Shown: positions 52,408 to 60,789 of the stretch, piece by piece
How positions within the stretch are numbered: the first letter of the stretch is position 1
How the letters are laid out: each line of letters begins with the position of its first letter
Assembly: GCA_964609965.1 (NCBI GenBank)
Contig: CAZSTS010000003.1
Coordinates: 1-64,000, forward strand
Direction of reading: 5' to 3'
DNA length: 64,000 nt
From: JAHJDR01 sp964609965
Lineage (GTDB): Bacteria > UBA10199 > JADGCS01
Translations under genes and position numbers: made by a program
Notes under the pieces: model-generated
Databases searched by the model: none
What the model was told of the DNA's origin: nothing
Seen by the model: the letters and a program-made list of their open reading frames with translations, nothing else

Positions 52408-52443
52408 ACAAAATGTTTACAGTTTCGTCCACAAAATGTATAC
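52408..52443. promoter_or_regulatory. two ACAAAATGTNTAC boxes
   Basis: ACAAAATGTTTAC (52408-52420) and ACAAAATGTATAC (52431-52443), 23 bases apart, upstream of the TIGR02147 gene (minus strand). The same boxes occur at 53920-53944 upstream of the plus-strand gene 54012. Possible binding sites for one regulator. Confidence 0.45.
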
Positions 52444-52505
52444 GATCTGACTTCTGTTTTCTATCTGTTTTTCTGGTTTAAGCGGGCTATATTATTAAAG
52501 AAAAA

Positions 52506-52530
52506 CCCCTGACACATAATGCGTCAGGGG
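52506..52530 (-). terminator. rho-independent terminator
   Basis: CCCCTGAC and GTCAGGGG stem; on the minus strand it is followed by TTTTTC, so it ends the lipoprotein gene 52564-53637. Confidence 0.88.
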
Positions 52531-52563
52531 CTTTAATCGGGTGGGTTTTAAAATTTGTCTGCA

Positions 52564-53637
52564 CTATTTTTCATGGTCTTCTTCTACTTCTTCTTCCACG
52601 GCATCAGAGCCAACTTCAAGAGTGAGTTCTGGATTTGAGAAAGCGTCGACAGTTGTAGCGTGATCAGAACCATCAATAGCAAAGAAAGACATTTCTTCTA
52701 TGTCATCTGCATAGCTATTGGGATCTTCGATTTCTTCAAGCTCATAACCATCAATAGCGTGCGCCCTGAGTTCGTCTTCGTCAGCTGCAGCTGAAAACTT
52801 GAAGTATCTTCCGGATTCATACTCAGAAAGATTGTCGTTATCGATGATTTTCATGAGAAAATAATCATCTTCAGATTCGCTTTGAGAAACGCCTTTTCCG
52901 ATCATGCTGATGCCATAGGTGTCTTCTTCGCTTCCTACTTTAGATGTTTTGAGTGTAAACTCATGAGTTGACTCATTGCCCGAAAGTTGAACGCGTAGGC
53001 AATAGTTGCTTTCTGTTTCATAGTCTACAAGGTACACCATATCGAGAGTGATAGCACCAGTGGATTCGTTGTATGTTCCTTCAAGGACGCCATAGCTCAT
53101 TTTTGGAGATTCGTCCCAGATCCATGTCATGAGGGCTTGAATGGTTTCGCCGTCTTCTGCTTTGCCAAGAGCATCGGTTGTAGAAGCGTGCGTGAAAGTA
53201 ACTGCTTCCGTGCCAAAGTCAAAAGGTGATTCAATGGCAACTGGAGTGACAAGTTCACTAACTTCTTCGGACGCGTTTTCGTAATTATTGCCGGCTTCAA
53301 AAAGAAGTTTATAAATATTAGACACGTCAATAATACCTTCATCATCTGGATAGGTGTAGCTTCTGAGCGCATTAAAGATTTCATACACAGGGTTTCCTGA
53401 GTCCCATGATGTGGTTAAAAAGCTGACTGATGAGCTAGCTGATACAGTGGCTTCGATAACAGGTGAGGCGTCAAGTGCTGCGCTGTAAAAAGCAGTATCG
53501 CCTTCGGGTATTTCAAAGCTAGCGCTGTCTCCAGTGGTAGAGTCTGTTCCTGTGGCAGTGCCAGAACAGCCTACAAAAAGAATGAGTCCACAGCTGATGA
53601 AGCTGATAAATAGGATTTTTGCGATGATGTTTTTCAT
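52564..53637 (-). CDS. lipoprotein, orphan paralogue of 50369-51391
   Basis: 357 residues. Signal peptide with lipobox FVGC near residue 24, then a domain homologous along its length to the lipoprotein at 50369-51391, with an extra Glu-rich C-terminus (VEEEVEEDHEK). It has its own terminator and no TIGR02147 gene directly upstream, so it may be a duplicate controlled by the neighbouring regulator. The start is 21 codons inside the longest frame, with GGGGGAAAT just before it. Confidence 0.7.
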   Translation of the reverse strand: MKNIIAKILFISFISCGLILFVGCSGTATGTDSTTGDSASFEIPEGDTAFYSAALDASPVIEATVSASSSVSFLTTSWDSGNPVYEIFNALRSYTYPDDEGIIDVSNIYKLLFEAGNNYENASEEVSELVTPVAIESPFDFGTEAVTFTHASTTDALGKAEDGETIQALMTWIWDESPKMSYGVLEGTYNESTGAITLDMVYLVDYETESNYCLRVQLSGNESTHEFTLKTSKVGSEEDTYGISMIGKGVSQSESEDDYFLMKIIDNDNLSEYESGRYFKFSAAADEDELRAHAIDGYELEEIEDPNSYADDIEEMSFFAIDGSDHATTVDAFSNPELTLEVGSDAVEEEVEEDHEK

Positions 53638-53919
53638 ATTTCCCCCTTTTCCTGCATGCTCATAGAGACCGTTCTTGTTTAACAATATAGTCTCTACCAT
53701 GCGCGGTGTTGCTTGTTCTTTGGTTGAATCTTAATGAGAAAATGTTACAATTTACTCCATTAGAAATTAAATTAGCTCTAGAAATGTAAACATCCGCACA
53801 CTTATATGAACCATGGTTTCCAGAGCTAATCTGTCCTAATATCCTAAATTGTTTATTTGATTTCCTCATATCCATTACTTCATTATACACATATTTTGAT
53901 CCAATGCAATAGATTGTTC

Positions 53920-53944
53920 ACAAAAATGTCTACAAAATGTATAC
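53920..53944. promoter_or_regulatory. two overlapping ACAAAATGTNTAC boxes
   Basis: ACAAAAATGTCTAC (53920-53933) and ACAAAATGTATAC (53932-53944), in the gap between divergent genes 52564-53637 and 54012-54368. Same motif as at 52408. The rest of this 374-base gap (53638-54011) shows nothing I can support. Confidence 0.45.
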
Positions 53945-54011
53945 AGAAAAAGCTAAATTTAGATGCGTGTTATTCTCTCATGCGTTATCATAATCAATGG
54001 AGGAAATAGAT

Positions 54012-54368
54012 ATGAAAAAAATAATTAAGATAATACTTTTAAGTTTAGTGTTTGTTTGTTGTTTTCAATCAATAGCCAAGGCGCAGCTTGATACAGGCAC
54101 AGCTGAAATTCGCCAAGATGGAAAGAGAGTAGGGCTAATTTTTGTTGCTGATAGATTTGAAGATGAGCTGACTACTATAGAGCACTGGGTACTCTTTCCT
54201 GACTATGTTTTTCCTGGAGCTCAAAATCAAGATGTTGTAACAAAAATCAGGGTTACTAAAAAGCAATTCATAGATCTCGAAGACTTTCTCGATAATGTTC
54301 CATTTGGCGAGGGGTATCGGTATCAAAAGGTGATTTCCATTGAGTCTAAAGGATTAGCGCCACAGTAA
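54012..54368 (+). CDS. small secreted protein
   Basis: 118 residues. Signal peptide ending AKA-Q. The mature part has strands (TAEIRQDGKRVGLIFVADRF) and a conserved-looking DYVFPGAQNQDV segment; no family recognised. GGAGG stands 11 bases before the chosen ATG; an ATG five codons earlier includes the ribosome site. Monocistronic, followed after 140 bases by a hairpin. Confidence 0.55.
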   Translation: MKKIIKIILLSLVFVCCFQSIAKAQLDTGTAEIRQDGKRVGLIFVADRFEDELTTIEHWVLFPDYVFPGAQNQDVVTKIRVTKKQFIDLEDFLDNVPFGEGYRYQKVISIESKGLAPQ

Positions 54369-54509
54369 TTCGATGATAATGAATTACATGGAGTGATGGA
54401 ATGAGGTATTTTGGCTAGCAAAAAAATTAGCTTTAGTTGCTTGTGTAGCTTATTATTAATTCCAAAATAGCGGGTTCATAGTATAACTGATTTTTTTCTT
54501 TTCTTCTCC

Positions 54510-54525
54510 GGACACAAAAGTGTCC
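54510..54525 (+). terminator. small hairpin, possible terminator
   Basis: GGACAC-AAAA-GTGTCC followed by ATTTTCTTCT. The same GGACAC/GTGTCC stem is found at 28607-28626. Confidence 0.55.
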
Positions 54526-54609
54526 ATTTTCTTCTCTTTCTTCACAACAAGTCTATAAAATGACCGATAAATGAACTACTTAAGACTTTCACAATAATAG
54601 GAGTTCATT

Positions 54610-55386
54610 ATGACGGTGTGTCAATCTTTACCTTTAAATACCTTGGGATTTGCCTTTAATTTTGCAGGAGGGTGTCATCCAGTTGTGCCTACACAAGCAA
54701 ACCTTCAGCATTCTGCAGTGCCTGACTATAAACCACAACCCATGTCACCTGAAAACCTGGCTGAATTTTTAGCAATGATGAAAAGGCAGGGTGACAGTCC
54801 TTTTGGAATGTATTCTCATAGAGCTAGTATTGCAGGAGTGAGTAGTCACGTTATTGTGAATGGTCCTAGTGTTAGGTTGTCATTGAAAATGGGCGATCGA
54901 ACAGTAAATCAAGTACAAAGGCTTTACAAACCAGGAGGAAATGGTGGGGCTTATCAGATGAATGCTGGACAAACAGAGCTTTGGGTTCCCTTAAGTGCCC
55001 TTGAAGCAGGGGCTCACTTACAGAGCCCTGATCTAAGCAATCCAGCTGTAAATGCTTTCTTGGATCAAGTTTTGAGATACTTTTCTCCCTCAAAGGACGG
55101 GAGACCTCTTACAAAAAAAGAGGTTCTTACTGCTATTCAAGCTCGAATGGGTGGCTCTATGAGAGTAGACCGAAAAACATTAAATCAGTATCGTGTTTCT
55201 CGCGAAAACATTGCGATGAGTTTAGAATTGGGGATGCGAGATGGTAGAAGGCCTGTATTAGGAATTAGTCAGAGTCATTTTAGGCCTAATTCTCCAGCAT
55301 ATGCAGCTGAGGATTTGAATGGGCACATGCTTGCTGACATTCAAAGACATTTTGGTGCTGTTTTGTTTGGGGAAGGTCAGGGGTAG
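54610..55386 (+). CDS. unknown protein, 258 residues
   Basis: No clear signal peptide (N-terminus MTVCQSLPLNTLGFAFNFAG is only mildly hydrophobic). Contains an alpha-helical region LAEFLAMMKRQGDSPFG, a beta-rich middle (SSHVIVNGPSVRLSLKMGDR) and a basic C-terminal half. No family recognised. Ribosome site AATAGGAG. Convergent with the next gene, 4 bases apart. Confidence 0.5.
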   Translation: MTVCQSLPLNTLGFAFNFAGGCHPVVPTQANLQHSAVPDYKPQPMSPENLAEFLAMMKRQGDSPFGMYSHRASIAGVSSHVIVNGPSVRLSLKMGDRTVNQVQRLYKPGGNGGAYQMNAGQTELWVPLSALEAGAHLQSPDLSNPAVNAFLDQVLRYFSPSKDGRPLTKKEVLTAIQARMGGSMRVDRKTLNQYRVSRENIAMSLELGMRDGRRPVLGISQSHFRPNSPAYAAEDLNGHMLADIQRHFGAVLFGEGQG

Positions 55387-55390
55387 CTTG

Positions 55391-55732
55391 CTACTCCTGG
55401 ACATGAAGTGAATAGAGATAGTTGGTAACTGCGTCTATGATCTGAGTGTTTTGATATTCTTTGATGAGGTTTGTACAAACAATATTCCGGATTTCTTGTT
55501 TGGAATAGATTCGTTCGATTTTTCTTATCTTACTTTTCTTAGTATTTGCTGTCATTAAGCCTTTTAATTCCTTAACCTGTATCTGATTGATGTGGTCTGC
55601 AAGAGCACGAAGTTCATGACTTTGGTTAATGAGTTCTTTTAAAACGTTATCGTCCAACGGTGTTTGTGACTGTTGGAAGGTAAGTGATTGATTGATTAAA
55701 TTGGGATCTATTTTATTAGATTTATGTTTCAT
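55391..55732 (-). CDS. unknown small helical protein
   Basis: 113 residues, cytoplasmic, helical, with a basic middle (NTKKSKIRKIERIYSKQE). The layout (short disordered start, helix, basic stretch, C-terminal helix) resembles flagellar anti-sigma (FlgM-like) proteins, but I see no conserved motif to confirm it. GAGGGG sits next to the ATG. Confidence 0.5.
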   Translation of the reverse strand: MKHKSNKIDPNLINQSLTFQQSQTPLDDNVLKELINQSHELRALADHINQIQVKELKGLMTANTKKSKIRKIERIYSKQEIRNIVCTNLIKEYQNTQIIDAVTNYLYSLHVQE

Positions 55733-56088
55733 AACCCCTCACATTCTCTAGTCTCGTATATGCTCAATAAATGTTGCTAAGATTTTTACTTTTTATTTTT
55801 CTGTTTACCTGCCTGCTCAGAAGCTTAGCGTAACTCTGTAGAATTGCAAAGAAAATATCTTATTTAATGTGTGCTAAGTTGCAACTAGGCAGAAACAAAT
55901 GGGGAATTGTTGGTTGTCCACAAGGGTAAACTATTTAAGTGAACAGTGAAAAGGAATAGCAATAGTTTTAAACTATTCCTGTTAACTATAGCTATTAACT
56001 TTTAATATTAGACACAAGGCTCCACGTATTCGCCTTATGCTTTAAAATTACTAACGCGCTTATTAGGGCTCGTAAAGCTCGCCCTCGC
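55733..56088. other. intergenic, 356 bases
   Basis: Separates two minus-strand genes. Holds a weak GGGC/GCCC hairpin near 56063-56082 next to the MscS gene end and repeated TAAACTATT/AACTATTCC segments near 55930-55980. Nothing stronger seen. Confidence 0.35.
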
Positions 56089-57159
56089 TTATTTATTCAT
56101 ATGAATCATTTGAGTTGGGTAAGCAAATTCAATGCCTTCTTTAGCAAAGGTATCAAAAAGCTCATAATTGATGGACTGTTGAATATCCATGAAGGCATTA
56201 TAGTCTGATGACATCACATAATACACGTATTCAAAATCTAGGCTAAAATCGCCAAAGCTTTTAAAGTGTGCACGATCAAAATTAGCTTTTTCTTTGTTTA
56301 CGATAATGTTTTTTATGATGTCAGGAACTTTTTTGAGTTTATCTTCAGCTGTTTCATAGGTGACACCGAGACTCGAACACACACGTCGAGATTGCATTTG
56401 TTTAAAATTCTTAATGCGGCTTCCAATCAAATCAGAATTTCCAAAGACAAGCTGTTCACCTTGGAGGCTTTTTATTCGAGTTGTCTTAATCCCAATATGA
56501 TCCACGACACCCATGAGGTCGCCTACAATAACAAAATCACCAACCTCAAAAGGCTTGTCAAAAAAGATAGTAAAATAACTAAAAACATCACCCAAGATAT
56601 TCTGACTGGCTAAAGCGAGCGCCATGCCACCAATGCCGAGCCCCGCAACAGCTGTGGTGATATCAAAACCAAGATTATCGAGAATAAAGAGAAGAACCAT
56701 CATCCAAAGAACAACCTTTAAGAGGAGAAGCATGTTCTTCATCACAGATTTTTTGGCAACATTAATATTTTCTACATCGAAATATTTTACCTTAAACCAG
56801 TAAGCCATTAGACCTTGAATAATACTAATAAAGATAATGCCTAAAATAATGGCAAAAAGGACATCAACAAGGTGATGAAGACTAGCAGAAATAGTAATAA
56901 ACTTAAGGGAAATGTAGAGTGATACTACCCAGACAAATAGTGGCGAATTTTTTCCAATGAGATCGACTAAAACATCGTCCCATTCAAGTTTTGTTTTTGT
57001 AGCCAGTTTTCTGATTTGCTTTGTAATAATCCTCGCGATGATTTTTAAAATGATGGCAGATCCAAAGAGAACAAGCAAAGCTATGAGGTATTTTGGAAGA
57101 GAGTTGCCTGCAAATTCATAATGAGAATAACTTAAAATATTTTCGTATAATTCTTTCAT
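56089..57159 (-). CDS. small-conductance mechanosensitive channel, MscS family
   Basis: 356 residues. Four or five membrane segments up to about residue 185, then the pore/beta signature GIGGMALALASQNILGDVFSYFTIFFDKPFEVGDF (quoted in parts: TM3 is AVAGLGIGGMALALASQNIL) and a soluble domain with GVVDHIGIKTTRIKS. It opens on membrane tension to release solutes during osmotic down-shock. AAAGGAAAG ribosome site. 27 bases downstream of the S41 protease gene on the same strand, so perhaps co-transcribed. Confidence 0.88.
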   Translation of the reverse strand: MKELYENILSYSHYEFAGNSLPKYLIALLVLFGSAIILKIIARIITKQIRKLATKTKLEWDDVLVDLIGKNSPLFVWVVSLYISLKFITISASLHHLVDVLFAIILGIIFISIIQGLMAYWFKVKYFDVENINVAKKSVMKNMLLLLKVVLWMMVLLFILDNLGFDITTAVAGLGIGGMALALASQNILGDVFSYFTIFFDKPFEVGDFVIVGDLMGVVDHIGIKTTRIKSLQGEQLVFGNSDLIGSRIKNFKQMQSRRVCSSLGVTYETAEDKLKKVPDIIKNIIVNKEKANFDRAHFKSFGDFSLDFEYVYYVMSSDYNAFMDIQQSINYELFDTFAKEGIEFAYPTQMIHMNK

Positions 57160-57186
57160 AATTTATTCTTTCCTTTGGGCCCTGAC

Positions 57187-59934
57187 TTATTTAGCCGTTG
57201 TCCCTGCTAGGTGCATTTCTTTGTTATAAACCACAGAAATGCTTTTTTGGCTGAGGAGATCTCTGGTGCCTCGTGCCTGGATAACAACAGAATTTATGCC
57301 GTCCTCAAGTGGGATTTCGATTGAAATGTCTTTTTTCTTGGTGTTTTTTTCTTTTTCGGTATTGATATAAATAATTTTCTTTCCTTTTGAAAAAACAGCT
57401 ATATCTTTGAGTGATGTTTGGTCTTCTACAGAAGCTGTTAACATCAATTTATCTCCTACCTGTTTTGTTTTATCACTAATCATTATTTTGGGCGCTGTCT
57501 GGAATGTGTTTGGTTTTGGGTCTGAGGGTATGGCTTTATTAAGATTAAATGTAAGAGTGTCGGAAATGCCTGCTTTTGTATCGTCGTCAATAGCGAAAAC
57601 ATCGATGGCAAATTTATCTTTGCTAAAGTTCTCTTTTATATTGAATCTCAGATCGCTGCTGGCTGTTTGGGCTGGCTTGAGTGAGCCCATAGTATCTCTA
57701 GCCTTTTTGAGAAAAACATATTTACCTTCAGTATTTTTGATGTTCACTATTGTTTTTTCTGAAAGACCAGGACCAAGATTTTTAACAGAGACTTTTAAGA
57801 CAACATCTTCGCCTTTTTCTGGTATGCCATTCTTGTTGCCTGTAGTGTCTGGGGCGTTACCATCTAATACTTGATAAGTATAAGTAAACTGTGGCTGCTG
57901 TTTTTCCACAAAATGTGTGTGGGCATAAGTGCTGTGTGGTTTGTTGAGAGTCTTTTCTGTGTATGTTACTAATTTAATGTCTTCGGTAAAGTTAATGATC
58001 TCGGAAGGGATTTTAACTTTAATTTCGGCTGATTTTTCAGTTCCTGGACCTAGTTTGCCAAACACGAATTCTTTGTGATTGAGAAGAGGATTAAGGGCCT
58101 CTATGTCTGTGATGACTCGATTGAGAGAAGTTGAGCCATTGTTTTTTACAGTGACACGCATTGTAATCGTTGAGCCGGCTTTGATGGCTTTGATTTTTTG
58201 TTTGGCACTATTAAAAAACTCATGGCGAATACTGATGTTTGGTTGTTTGGTTGCCTGTCCTATGGTCCAGTCAATTTTCTTTTTTTGAAGCGCTTCTGTG
58301 ATTCGCTTGTCTTGTTTGATAGCTTCAGAATTAAGCAGTGAACCAACATGGCTCAGCATGGTTTTTTTATTGGGGGCTGCAACTTGATCTAGGATTTGTA
58401 CAGCAAGTTTAAGAGGGAAGTCTGATTCTTCTATTTTGCTAGTATAGCTATTGATGGATTCGTCACTGCTTTTGACATCTTTTAAATAAGTAAGAGTGTA
58501 CAAGGGAACAGATTTTTTGGTGAGTTTTGTGTTGTCCAAATGTGCGTCGAGTTTTTCTTCGCTGTAATTTACGTCTTCATGAAGGTCATAATAATCATCT
58601 GCGATCACCGAAGAATACAGGTGGATGTCTGGTGTGATGCCAACAGCTTGAATAGATTCTCTGCCTGGTGTGAGATATTGTGCTACAGTGAGTTTTAGAG
58701 AAGAGCCATCTCTTAAGCTAAATAAAGATTGCACAGATCCTTTTCCAAAGGATTTTTGCCCCATGACAATGGCGCGGTTATTATTTTTGAGAGCGCCGGC
58801 AACGATTTCGGAAGCAGAGGCAGCGCCTTCGTTAATAAGCACAATCATGGGAAGTGTGATATCAGTTTTTTGATTCTTAGCCGAGGCTCTCTCTTCGGTG
58901 GTGTTATTGGCTCCAACGGTAAGAACAATATCTCCGCCACTTAAAAAGAGATCGGCCGTTAATATGGATTGATCTAATAGCCCACCAGCGTTGTTTCTTA
59001 AATCAAGAATGATTCCATTTAAGCTGTTGTTTGATTGCTGGTTAAGCGTTTTTAATTCTGTGATAACATCTTTATAGGTGTTGTCTTGAAACCCTTTGAT
59101 GCGAATAATGCCAAAGTTTTTATTGTTTTGAGAAAAAAGTTTGGACTGCACACTCGTGACGTTGATAACCTCACGAATGAGATCAACATTACGAGGATCA
59201 CGATTTTTTGATTTGATTTTGAGAGTGACTTTTGTTCCTGGGGGGCCGCGCATGAGTTCAACAGCTTCGTCCAAAGGCATGTTCGTTGTAGACTGATCTT
59301 GGATTTGCTGAATTTTATCATCGGCGAGAAGGCCCGCACGATCAGCTGGTGTGCCTTCGAACGGAGCAATAACAGTCAGTTCTTTATCTTTAATAGAGAT
59401 GACGATCCCGAGTCCTCCATACTCTCCTTGAGTTTGGGTTTTGAATTCTTTGTAGATTTCTGGTGTGAGAATATTGGAGTGTGGATCAAGTGTTGAAAGC
59501 ATGCCCGCAATAAAGGCGTATTCCATGTCTTCGAATTTGGCATCACCCTTATAATTTGTATTTAAAAAATCAAACACAAGACTTATGGGAAGCAGGGCGT
59601 CGTAAAGAACTTTTACCTTGTCTAATTTAACATCTAAACTCTTAGCACCTAATTGAAATTTTAAGTGATTGCCTTGAAACAAAGGGAGGACTTCTGGGAC
59701 TTCTTTTGCTAGTTCAAAAAAGCCTTCTTTGAGCATTTTTCGTGGTTTTACTCGAATGGGGTCAAAATACTCATGTTGAATAAGGTAAATGCTTCGGCTA
59801 ATTCTTTGAATATTCTGGAGATTAAGTTGTTTTGTTTGACCAAAGACATTTTGTGAGGGGATCAGAAAACCAATTTGGATAAGAATGAGAAGCGCTAGTG
59901 GTAAAATAGTTTTTTTTAGGCTTTTTTGAATCAT
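57187..59934 (-). CDS. S41 tail-specific protease with C-terminal CARDB-like repeats
   Basis: 915 residues. Signal peptide (MIQKSLKKTILPLALLIL), then an N-terminal helical part, a PDZ domain at about 170-260 (YGGLGIVISIKDKELTVIAP), and the S41 catalytic core with Ser in GAASASEIVAG (near 371) and Lys in KSFGKGSVQ (near 396). After about 600 come two Ig/CARDB-like domains (STITMRVTVKNNGS and EDVVLKVSVKNLGPG) and a last beta domain. The extra domains match the layout of the myxobacterial MXAN_5808-type S41 peptidases. It degrades periplasmic proteins from the C-end. No ribosome site is seen. Confidence 0.87.
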   Translation of the reverse strand: MIQKSLKKTILPLALLILIQIGFLIPSQNVFGQTKQLNLQNIQRISRSIYLIQHEYFDPIRVKPRKMLKEGFFELAKEVPEVLPLFQGNHLKFQLGAKSLDVKLDKVKVLYDALLPISLVFDFLNTNYKGDAKFEDMEYAFIAGMLSTLDPHSNILTPEIYKEFKTQTQGEYGGLGIVISIKDKELTVIAPFEGTPADRAGLLADDKIQQIQDQSTTNMPLDEAVELMRGPPGTKVTLKIKSKNRDPRNVDLIREVINVTSVQSKLFSQNNKNFGIIRIKGFQDNTYKDVITELKTLNQQSNNSLNGIILDLRNNAGGLLDQSILTADLFLSGGDIVLTVGANNTTEERASAKNQKTDITLPMIVLINEGAASASEIVAGALKNNNRAIVMGQKSFGKGSVQSLFSLRDGSSLKLTVAQYLTPGRESIQAVGITPDIHLYSSVIADDYYDLHEDVNYSEEKLDAHLDNTKLTKKSVPLYTLTYLKDVKSSDESINSYTSKIEESDFPLKLAVQILDQVAAPNKKTMLSHVGSLLNSEAIKQDKRITEALQKKKIDWTIGQATKQPNISIRHEFFNSAKQKIKAIKAGSTITMRVTVKNNGSTSLNRVITDIEALNPLLNHKEFVFGKLGPGTEKSAEIKVKIPSEIINFTEDIKLVTYTEKTLNKPHSTYAHTHFVEKQQPQFTYTYQVLDGNAPDTTGNKNGIPEKGEDVVLKVSVKNLGPGLSEKTIVNIKNTEGKYVFLKKARDTMGSLKPAQTASSDLRFNIKENFSKDKFAIDVFAIDDDTKAGISDTLTFNLNKAIPSDPKPNTFQTAPKIMISDKTKQVGDKLMLTASVEDQTSLKDIAVFSKGKKIIYINTEKEKNTKKKDISIEIPLEDGINSVVIQARGTRDLLSQKSISVVYNKEMHLAGTTAK

Positions 59935-60180
59935 GGTATTTTATGTGATAAAGTGTTGTGTTTCCATTGGTATTTTTTATCTATTATACGTCAATAATAG
60001 AACTGAGACAAATAAGATTTCGTTCTCTAATATAGATAAATCGTATATTATGAAATTTTGGAGATCTCAAGGATAAGTAATGTATTAGAATAAAAAAATT
60101 TAAATAATTATATGGATTTGGACAAAAAATCTGTGTATGATATTCGGCATTATTATTAGAATATTAAAACGAGGCGCATT

Positions 60181-60789
60181 ATGAAAAGAAAGACTTTATT
60201 TAAATTTGTCATTATATTTATCATTTCAATCTTTGTTTCTTTGTCAGCCCATGCCACTTTAGTAAAACCCATTAATTTTCAGCAGCTAGTAGGTTTTACT
60301 ACTTTGGCTGTGAAAGCCAAGGTCACTGACCAGTCAATAGTTGATGATGATGTGTCTGGAAGCATTGTTTCTTATTATACTTTAGAAGTGATAGATGTGA
60401 TTAAGGGCGAAGTTGATGGTAATGAAGTTATTATTAAGCAACTCGCCAATGGTGAATACACTCAAAATGGAAGAACCATTCGTCAAAGACTCTATTTTCC
60501 CGAATATGAAGTGGGTCAAACCTATGTGTTTTTTCTGCCCAAACCAAGTCACTTAGGGCTTTTGGCTCCCATTGGTTTGTTTCAGGGAGTGTTCAAAGTC
60601 GAAATCGATTCTCAGGGCAAAGAAACAATCCCTCAATTTAAGGCGAGGGCAAAGGTGTTATCAAAGGGTCTTCAAAATACAAATACAAGTCATGCTCTGA
60701 CAAAAAATCTCAATTATGCATCAATAGGACTCGATTACAGTTACGAGTCATTCAAATCCATGGTTCAATCAGTTAAAGGAGATGAATAA
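60181..60789 (+). CDS. secreted protein paired with matrixin gene
   Basis: 202 residues. Signal peptide ending AHA-T. Mature part looks like one beta-barrel or sandwich (TTLAVKAKVTDQSIVDDDVSG, SYYTLEVIDVIKG, YFPEYEVGQTYVFFLPKP). I have seen this kind of small secreted protein next to matrixin-type proteases, but its function is not known; an inhibitor, chaperone or substrate role is possible. Its stop overlaps the protease start by 1 base, which ties the two together. Confidence 0.6.
   Translation: MKRKTLFKFVIIFIISIFVSLSAHATLVKPINFQQLVGFTTLAVKAKVTDQSIVDDDVSGSIVSYYTLEVIDVIKGEVDGNEVIIKQLANGEYTQNGRTIRQRLYFPEYEVGQTYVFFLPKPSHLGLLAPIGLFQGVFKVEIDSQGKETIPQFKARAKVLSKGLQNTNTSHALTKNLNYASIGLDYSYESFKSMVQSVKGDE

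Noticed and set aside
53660..53890. 76-codon minus-strand open frame upstream of the orphan lipoprotein
   Set aside because: No ribosome site, no recognisable domain, and it covers the region expected to hold that gene's promoter.
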